In this document: positions 5,279 through 9,682 of the stretch, piece by piece
How positions within the stretch are numbered: position 1 is the stretch's first letter
Layout: every line of letters starts with the position of its first letter
NCBI GenBank assembly: GCA_003484545.1
Contig: DNCF01000326.1
Span: 1 to 9,682, forward strand
Source of the DNA: Massilia sp.
Lineage (GTDB): Bacteria > Pseudomonadota > Gammaproteobacteria > Burkholderiales > Burkholderiaceae_D
Length of the DNA stretch: 9,682 nt
Reading direction: 5' to 3'
Position numbers and translations under genes: made by a program
Notes under the pieces: model-generated
The model's database searches: none
What the model was told of the DNA's origin: nothing
What the model saw: the letters and a program-made list of their open reading frames with translations, nothing else

Positions 5279-5590
5279 TCAGGGCAAATTTTCTTGCGGC
5301 GCCAGCGCCTGGTCGAGCACGCTATGCATGGCGGCGAGCTTTTGTTTCACTTCCAGCATCGTCATGTCCGACAGCGGGCCTTGCGGCGACTTGACCGACA
5401 GGAATTCGGCAGCCACGCTCAGCGCAGCCATGACGGCGATGCGGTCGGTGCCCTTCACCTTGCCCGAGTCGCGCAGCGCGGTCATCTTGCCGTCGAGGTA
5501 GCGCACGGCGTCGCGCAGCGTCGCCTGCTCGCCTTCCTTGCAGGCCAGGCGGTAGGGCTGGCCCATGATCGTCACATCCAGGTAAATCAT
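5279..5590 (-). CDS. zapA: Cell division protein ZapA
   Basis: ZapA binds and bundles FtsZ filaments and stabilises the Z-ring at mid-cell. The 103-residue protein begins with the beta strands YLDVTIMGQPYRLACKEGE, the globular head that contacts FtsZ, followed by QATLRDAVRYLDGKM and a long helix ending in a coiled coil (about 45-95). DRIAVMAALSVAAEFL is the family core. The length is normal. The ATG overlaps the stop of the upstream ZapB-like gene by four bases (ATGA), and GAGG lies seven bases upstream, so the two are co-transcribed and probably coupled. 6S RNA lies directly downstream, the conserved zapA-ssrS order of beta- and gammaproteobacteria. Identity is sure. Confidence 0.95.
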   Translation of the reverse strand: MIYLDVTIMGQPYRLACKEGEQATLRDAVRYLDGKMTALRDSGKVKGTDRIAVMAALSVAAEFLSVKSPQGPLSDMTMLEVKQKLAAMHSVLDQALAPQENLP

Positions 5591-5826
5591 CGGGTGGCCT
5601 CGGTGTCGGTCGGTTCGGCGGCTTCTTCCTCGGCCGGCGCGGGCAATTGCTCGATCACGGCTTCCAGCCGGCGCTGGGCCTCGACCAGACGCTCGAGGAG
5701 CGCCGCGTTCACTTCGTTGAGCAGGACGTTGGTCTGCTGCAGATGCGCATTCTCGCTGCGCAACGCCCCGACGAGCTCGGCGAGCCGCTCGATCTTGTCA
5801 GATAGGTCTTGGAATTCGGAAATCAT
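5587..5826 (-). CDS. ZapB-like small coiled-coil cell division protein (TIGR02449-type)
   Basis: This is a 79-residue, almost wholly helical protein. Residues 1-62 form one coiled coil with leucines at heptad spacing (ISEFQDLSDKIERLAELV, then LRSENAHLQQTNVLLNEV). An acidic, alanine- and proline-rich tail follows (PAPAEEEAAEPTDTE). Such short proteins are regularly encoded just before zapA in proteobacteria. They resemble ZapB, which links ZapA and FtsZ to MatP, but whether they are true ZapB orthologues is not settled. The gene overlaps zapA by four bases. The reading frame has an in-frame TAG just upstream of the ATG, so 5826 is the first possible start in this frame. There is no Shine-Dalgarno sequence, and the predicted transcription start falls on the ATG. 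The position and coiled coil are clear, and the division role is inferred. Confidence 0.85.
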   Translation of the reverse strand: MISEFQDLSDKIERLAELVGALRSENAHLQQTNVLLNEVNAALLERLVEAQRRLEAVIEQLPAPAEEEAAEPTDTEATR

Positions 5827-5831
5827 TCGTA

Positions 5832-5861
5832 ACTATAGGTCTGATAAGGTTTGACAGTCAA
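5832..5861 (-). promoter_or_regulatory. sigma70 promoter of the zapB-like/zapA operon
   Basis: On the minus strand, TTGACT (5856-5861) is followed after 18 bases by TATAGT (5832-5837). Six bases after the -10 lies the ATG (5824-5826), so transcription should start at or within the start codon. The -35 sits in the perfect small palindrome TTGAC-A-GTCAA (5851-5861). Confidence 0.7.
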
Positions 5862-5891
5862 CAGGATAGCGTGTTGTGCGGGGTGGTGCCT

Positions 5892-6035
5892 CGTAGGGTG
5901 GACACCTGTGTCCACGCGGATTGAACTTATGCGGATCGCTTGGCATGCGGAAGCCGGCCCCTTTGCCAATCGATTACAGCGGAGGCGCTGCCACTCAAGC
6001 GATGAGACCGCGTGGGCACAAGTGCCCACCCTACG
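5892..6035. repeat. REPIN: two GTAG-headed REP hairpins in inverted orientation
   Basis: Two 28-bp copies face each other at the ends of a 144-bp unit, at 5892-5919 and, inverted, at 6008-6035; 25 of 28 positions agree. Each starts CGTAG and folds into an 8-bp hairpin with a two-base loop: GTGGACAC-CT-GTGTCCAC on the left and GTGGGCAC-AA-GTGCCCAC on the right. Two of the three differences are opposite each other in the stem (A-T against G-C), so pairing is kept. A GTAG head before a palindrome is the hallmark of REP sequences moved by RAYT (TnpA-REP) transposases, and two inverted REPs make a REPIN. No RAYT gene is in the window. The 88-bp centre shows nothing recognisable. Confidence 0.85.
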
Positions 6036-6207
6036 AAAGGCGATCCAAGGCTTCCTTGACTTCACTCAAGTACCCCGGCAACAGTGCGTCAACGCAGAAT
6101 GTTTCAGTGCTAACCTTGCCGCCTTGTGTCTGCGGGATAGTCCCTGCGCACAAGCGCCGCGTCACCTCGACGGTTTGCGTATTCACAAACGGCCGGGTGA
6201 ATTTCAC
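6031..6207 (-). CDS. Candidate small ORF (58 codons), unknown
   Basis: This minus-strand frame starts at a GTG (6207) and ends at TAG (6031-6033), and I do not recognise the product. It begins VKFTRPFVNTQTVEVTRR, has two cysteines (near residues 20 and 38) and ends with an amphipathic-looking GYLSEVKEALDRLS. The composition is protein-like, with no low-complexity stretch. About 67 percent of third positions are G or C, lower than in the neighbouring genes. No ribosome site is seen, and the frame is closed upstream by a TAA at 6232-6234. The stop codon is made by the CGTAG head of the right REP, so the REPIN either landed at the gene's end or cut it off. It could be a real small gene divergent from groES, a remnant of a longer gene, or chance. 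Confidence 0.38.
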   Translation of the reverse strand: MKFTRPFVNTQTVEVTRRLCAGTIPQTQGGKVSTETFCVDALLPGYLSEVKEALDRLS

Positions 6208-6218
6208 AACGGGCGCGC

Positions 6219-6247
6219 TTGAAATGCCCCATTATCGTCCCTATAAT
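6219..6247 (+). promoter_or_regulatory. sigma70 promoter of groES-groL
   Basis: TTGAAA (6219-6224) is followed after 17 bases by a perfect TATAAT (6242-6247). The predicted start is near 6254, inside the CIRCE element, so bound HrcA would block initiation. A CCCCATTAT stretch (6227-6235) resembles a sigma32 -10, but no sigma32 -35 lies at the proper distance. Confidence 0.85.
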
Positions 6248-6273
6248 TAGCACTCGTTAGTAGAGAGTGCTAA
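6247..6273 (+). promoter_or_regulatory. CIRCE operator (HrcA site) of groES-groL
   Basis: TTAGCACTC (6247-6255), nine bases, then GAGTGCTAA (6265-6273) is an exact match to the CIRCE consensus. HrcA binds it and represses the operon; heat shock releases it when GroEL is occupied. It overlaps the last base of the -10 and the transcription start, and lies about 100 bases before groES. Confidence 0.97.
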
Positions 6274-6373
6274 CAACTCTTTCGAGCCGCAGCGCAGATA
6301 CGGAAAACCCGGGCGCTGCGGCATACAACGCAGATAAATAGCTAGTCCAAACCACTGAATAAAGGAGTTTTGC

Positions 6374-6664
6374 ATGAACCTTCGCCCTCTGCACGATCGC
6401 GTTATCGTGAAGCGTCTCGACCAGGAAACCAAGACTGCCTCGGGCCTGATCATCCCTGATGCAGCGGCGGAAAAGCCAGACCAGGGTGAAGTCCTGGCAG
6501 TCGGCAACGGCAAGGTGCAGGACAACGGCCAGGTGCGCGCGCTGGAAGTCAAAGTCGGCGACCGCGTCCTGTTCGGCAAGTACTCGGGCCAGGCCGTCAA
6601 GGTCGATGGCCAGGAGCTGCTGGTGATGCGCGAAGAAGACATCATGGCCGTTCTGGTCTCGTAA
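6374..6664 (+). CDS. groES: Co-chaperonin GroES
   Basis: GroES forms a seven-subunit lid that closes the GroEL folding chamber in the cytoplasm. The 96-residue protein begins MNLRPLHDRVIVKRLD. The mobile loop that binds GroEL is at about 17-33, with the hydrophobic tripeptide in SGLIIPD. GKVQDNGQV gives the roof loop region, and VGDRVLFGKYSGQAVKVDGQELLVMREEDIMAV is the usual C-terminal barrel (landmarks: GDRVLFGKYSG near 62-72, REEDIMAV near 86-93). The length is standard. AAAGGAG lies six bases before the ATG. It is the first gene of the CIRCE-controlled operon, 44 bp before groL. Identity is sure. Confidence 0.98.
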   Translation: MNLRPLHDRVIVKRLDQETKTASGLIIPDAAAEKPDQGEVLAVGNGKVQDNGQVRALEVKVGDRVLFGKYSGQAVKVDGQELLVMREEDIMAVLVS

Positions 6665-6708
6665 TCCTCCCTGAATAAAACAGTTCACGAATAACTGGAG
6701 AAATACAC

Positions 6709-8355
<1,647 letters not shown>

Positions 8356-8365
8356 TGCCGGCCGA

Positions 8366-8393
8366 CAGTCCGGGCCCGTTCGGTACCGGACTG
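8366..8393 (+). other. Stem-loop after groL
   Basis: CAGTCCGG (8366-8373) pairs exactly with CCGGACTG (8386-8393) around a 12-base loop. It starts ten bases after the groL stop and precedes the intrinsic terminator. It may protect the 3' end of the transcript; no T run follows it. Confidence 0.5.
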
Positions 8394-8408
8394 CCAGCCC
8401 TTCACCAA

Positions 8409-8440
8409 AGCCCGCAGGTTCGCGCCTGCGGGCTTTTTCT
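8409..8440 (+). terminator. Intrinsic terminator of groES-groL
   Basis: A perfect 10-bp stem, AGCCCGCAGG (8409-8418) with CCTGCGGGCT (8425-8434), has the loop TTCGCG and is followed by TTTTTCTTT. It is a strong terminator 54 bp after groL, and it separates the operon from the next gene. Confidence 0.95.
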
Positions 8441-8466
8441 TTGTCGAACCTTTTTTGATCGGCAAC

Positions 8467-8931
8467 ATGACCATGCCTCCCCTCCCCGCGGTCAGCCTCG
8501 ACGCCCTGCGCAACGCCCTGCATTTCATCGACGACATGGACGGCGGCGCCGACGCCTGGGTCGACCGCCGCAGCGGCGCTGTCCACATCGTGGCCGAGGG
8601 CCTCGATCCCGACGAACTGGTCCTGCCGGACGACCTCGGCGACCCGGCGCACTTTCTCGCCCTGCCCCCTTCGCGCGACCTGCACAACGAGCGCGAGCTG
8701 GCCTTCGGCTTCGTTGCCGGGCACCTGCCGGCCGACGAGCGCCTGGTGCGCGCCATGTTCACCAGAAACGGCGCCTACCGCGCGCTGCGCGAACTGCTGG
8801 CCGAGCGCGGCGTGCTCGAAGACTGGTATCGCTGCAAGGACACTGCCATCGACGCCGCCCTGGCCGAATGGTGCCGCGACAACGGGCTGCGCCTGCACGA
8901 CCAGCGTCGCCAGGACGAGCGGGCTTCTTAA
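8467..8931 (+). CDS. UPF0158 family protein
   Basis: This 154-residue soluble protein is of unknown function and looks like an UPF0158 (PF03682) member. The family pattern seen is an N-terminal helix with ALHFIDDMDGGADAWVDR (about 17-34), a strand with the residues read as HIVAEG, FLALPPSRDLHNERELAFGF (about 63-82), and LVRAMFTRNGAYRALRELL (about 93-111). It ends with LEDWYRCKDTAIDAALAEWC (about 117-136), close to the family's L-x-x-WY-x-F-R-x-x-A...EWC end. I chose the ATG at 8467; ATG 8473 and TTG 8455 are alternatives, and none has a good ribosome site. It follows the groL terminator by about 30 bp and has no visible promoter, so it may depend on read-through. The family call is good; no role is claimed. 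Confidence 0.8.
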   Translation: MTMPPLPAVSLDALRNALHFIDDMDGGADAWVDRRSGAVHIVAEGLDPDELVLPDDLGDPAHFLALPPSRDLHNERELAFGFVAGHLPADERLVRAMFTRNGAYRALRELLAERGVLEDWYRCKDTAIDAALAEWCRDNGLRLHDQRRQDERAS

Positions 8932-8960
8932 CACCGTTTTACTTGGATTTACATGGCGCA

Positions 8961-8988
8961 CGCGATGCGGATGAAAGGCCGCATCGCG
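8961..8988 (+). other. Strong stem-loop after the UPF0158 gene
   Basis: A perfect 10-bp stem, CGCGATGCGG (8961-8970) with CCGCATCGCG (8979-8988), has an 8-base loop, and no T run follows. It starts 30 bp after the UPF0158 stop and may end that transcript with help from Rho, or lie in the leader of the flippase gene. Confidence 0.5.
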
Positions 8989-9001
8989 GGTCCACGTACC
9001 A

Positions 9002-9028
9002 TTTGCTCAACGTTTAGCAAACTGAGCA
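9002..9028 (+). other. Two overlapping, mutually exclusive inverted repeats in the flippase leader
   Basis: TTTGCT (9002-9007) can pair with AGCAAA (9016-9021), or TGCTCA (9004-9009) with TGAGCA (9023-9028). The left arms overlap, so only one can form. The stems are short (6 bp). They lie just before the small leader ORF and the flippase start. Confidence 0.3.
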
Positions 9029-9032
9029 GATT

Positions 9033-9092
9033 ATGGTCATGATCGACGCTGGCCCCTGTCGCGGCCCATCGAACGCAACGGTCGCCCCATGA
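9033..9092 (+). CDS. Possible 19-codon leader ORF overlapping the flippase start
   Basis: ATG at 9033 opens a short frame coding for MVMIDAGPCRGPSNATVAP. Its TGA (9090-9092) overlaps the flippase ATG (9089-9091) as ATGA. The flippase start has no Shine-Dalgarno sequence of its own, so translation through this ORF could deliver ribosomes to it. The leader's own ribosome site (GAGCAG) is weak. It may be chance. Confidence 0.3.
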   Translation: MVMIDAGPCRGPSNATVAP

Positions 9093-9682
9093 GCAGGCCG
9101 CGGTCCGACTTCTGGAAGAACGTGCTCACCGTGCTGGCAGGAGCGACCGGCGCCCAGCTCCTGCCGTTGCTGGCGGCCCCGCTGCTCACCCGCATGTGCA
9201 CGCCGGCCGAGATGGGCGCCTTCAGCGTCTGGCTGGGCGTGATCGCCGTCACCTCGGTCGCCGCCACCCTGCGGTTCGAGGCGGCCATGGTCCTCGACCA
9301 CGACAACGCCCAGCAAGGCATTTGCTTCGGCGTGGTCGCCTATTGCGCAACCCTGTTGGCCCTCGTGCTGACCCTCCTCATGCTGGCCGGGCATGCGCTC
9401 GGCCTGCCCGTGCTGCGCGCCATGTCCTGGTTCGAACTGCTCACGGTCGGCGCCGGCACCTGGCTCACCGCCACGATGCAGACCACGCTCGCGTATGCCG
9501 CCTCGCACAACCTGTTCGTCAAGGCGGCGAAGGCGAAGGTGTTGCAGTCGGCGACCATCGCCGTGAGCCAGCTGGCGCTGCTGTATGCGGGATGGAGCAG
9601 CACCGGCTTGCTAACGGGGCAATTGATCGGGCTCGTCGCCGGACTCTGGGCCGCGCGGCGCCTGCTGGCGCCGCCCCCGGCG
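9089..9682 (+). CDS. Wzx-type oligosaccharide flippase, 3'-truncated by the window edge
   Basis: Wzx-family (MOP superfamily) proteins flip lipid-linked O-antigen, capsule or exopolysaccharide units across the inner membrane. The visible 198 residues begin MSRPRSDFWKNVLTVLAGATGAQ, then LLPLLAAPLLTRMCTPAEMGAF (about 24-45), the standard first helix and the L-x-R-x-x-x-P-x-x-x-G-x-F/Y motif. VWLGVIAVTSVAATLRFEAAMVL (about 47-69) matches the second helix and R-x-E motif. Further hydrophobic segments lie near 80-102, 117-132 and 152-168. The frame stays open to the window end; full-length proteins have about 400-500 residues. I chose the ATG at 9089 because it fits the family N-terminus, although no ribosome site precedes it. 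It probably opens a polysaccharide gene cluster to the right. Family assignment is good; the polymer is unknown. Confidence 0.85.
   Translation, partial: MSRPRSDFWKNVLTVLAGATGAQLLPLLAAPLLTRMCTPAEMGAFSVWLGVIAVTSVAATLRFEAAMVLDHDNAQQGICFGVVAYCATLLALVLTLLMLAGHALGLPVLRAMSWFELLTVGAGTWLTATMQTTLAYAASHNLFVKAAKAKVLQSATIAVSQLALLYAGWSSTGLLTGQLIGLVAGLWAARRLLAPPPA

Larger units (their letters stand above)
5862..6218. other. Gene-poor stretch between the zapB-like promoter and the groE promoter
   Basis: This 357-bp stretch holds the REPIN (5892-6035) and the candidate 58-codon ORF on the minus strand (6031-6207). Apart from these I see no gene, tRNA or other known RNA. Its base composition is less G/C-rich than the coding regions on both sides, which fits repeat-derived or degrading DNA. 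Confidence 0.6.

Noticed and set aside
5851..6222. A 123-codon plus-strand frame across the REPIN
   Set aside because: It runs through both REP hairpins, has no ribosome site and no recognisable protein motif. Its right half is antisense to the better minus-strand candidate.
6227..6235. CCCCATTAT as a sigma32 -10 for groES
   Set aside because: No sigma32 -35 lies 13-17 bases upstream; the CTTGAAA present is only two bases away and belongs to the sigma70 promoter.

Overview
The window is high-GC DNA from a betaproteobacterium, most likely an Oxalobacteraceae member near Massilia, Telluria or Duganella. The grounds are the lgt, zapA-6S RNA-EVE and groES-groL gene contents and orders, the strong G/C preference at codon third positions, and a GTAG-headed REP hairpin family (CGTAGGGTGGGCAC...) that I associate with these genomes. 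The genus is inferred from memory, not from a search.

Left part (1-3327). The 3' two thirds of lgt (lipoprotein maturation) enters from the left and ends at a clear intrinsic terminator. Facing it on the minus strand are a TSUP/TauE-SafE anion permease and, upstream of that, an EgtB-family nonheme-iron enzyme that most resembles the selenoneine synthase SenA. No senB or senC is visible. A small EthD-like protein is divergent from the SenA-like gene.

Middle (3328-5826, all minus strand). A tight three-gene operon encodes an SdpR-type ArsR autorepressor, a four-helix SdpI-like membrane protein and a single-domain rhodanese. The first two overlap by 4 nt, and a palindromic candidate operator lies over the promoter. 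Next comes an EVE-domain gene. Upstream of it is the cell-division pair zapB-like/zapA, followed by 6S RNA (ssrS) with its own promoter and terminator.

5827-6373 holds control and repeat DNA. It contains the zapB promoter, a 144-bp REPIN (two inverted REP hairpins), a candidate 58-codon minus-strand ORF whose stop codon lies in the REP head, and the groE promoter with a perfect CIRCE operator for HrcA.

Right part (6374-9682, plus strand). groES-groL is followed by a strong terminator and then an UPF0158-family gene. After a 100-nt stretch with several hairpins and a possible 19-codon leader ORF, the 5' part of a Wzx-type polysaccharide flippase runs off the window. That gene probably opens a surface-polysaccharide locus.

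Most of the window is conserved housekeeping sequence. The points most worth a second look are the REPIN with a compensatory base-pair change, the small ORF that ends inside it, the SdpR/SdpI/rhodanese operon, the apparently solitary SenA-like gene beside a TSUP permease, and several minus-strand genes whose predicted transcription start falls on the start codon.
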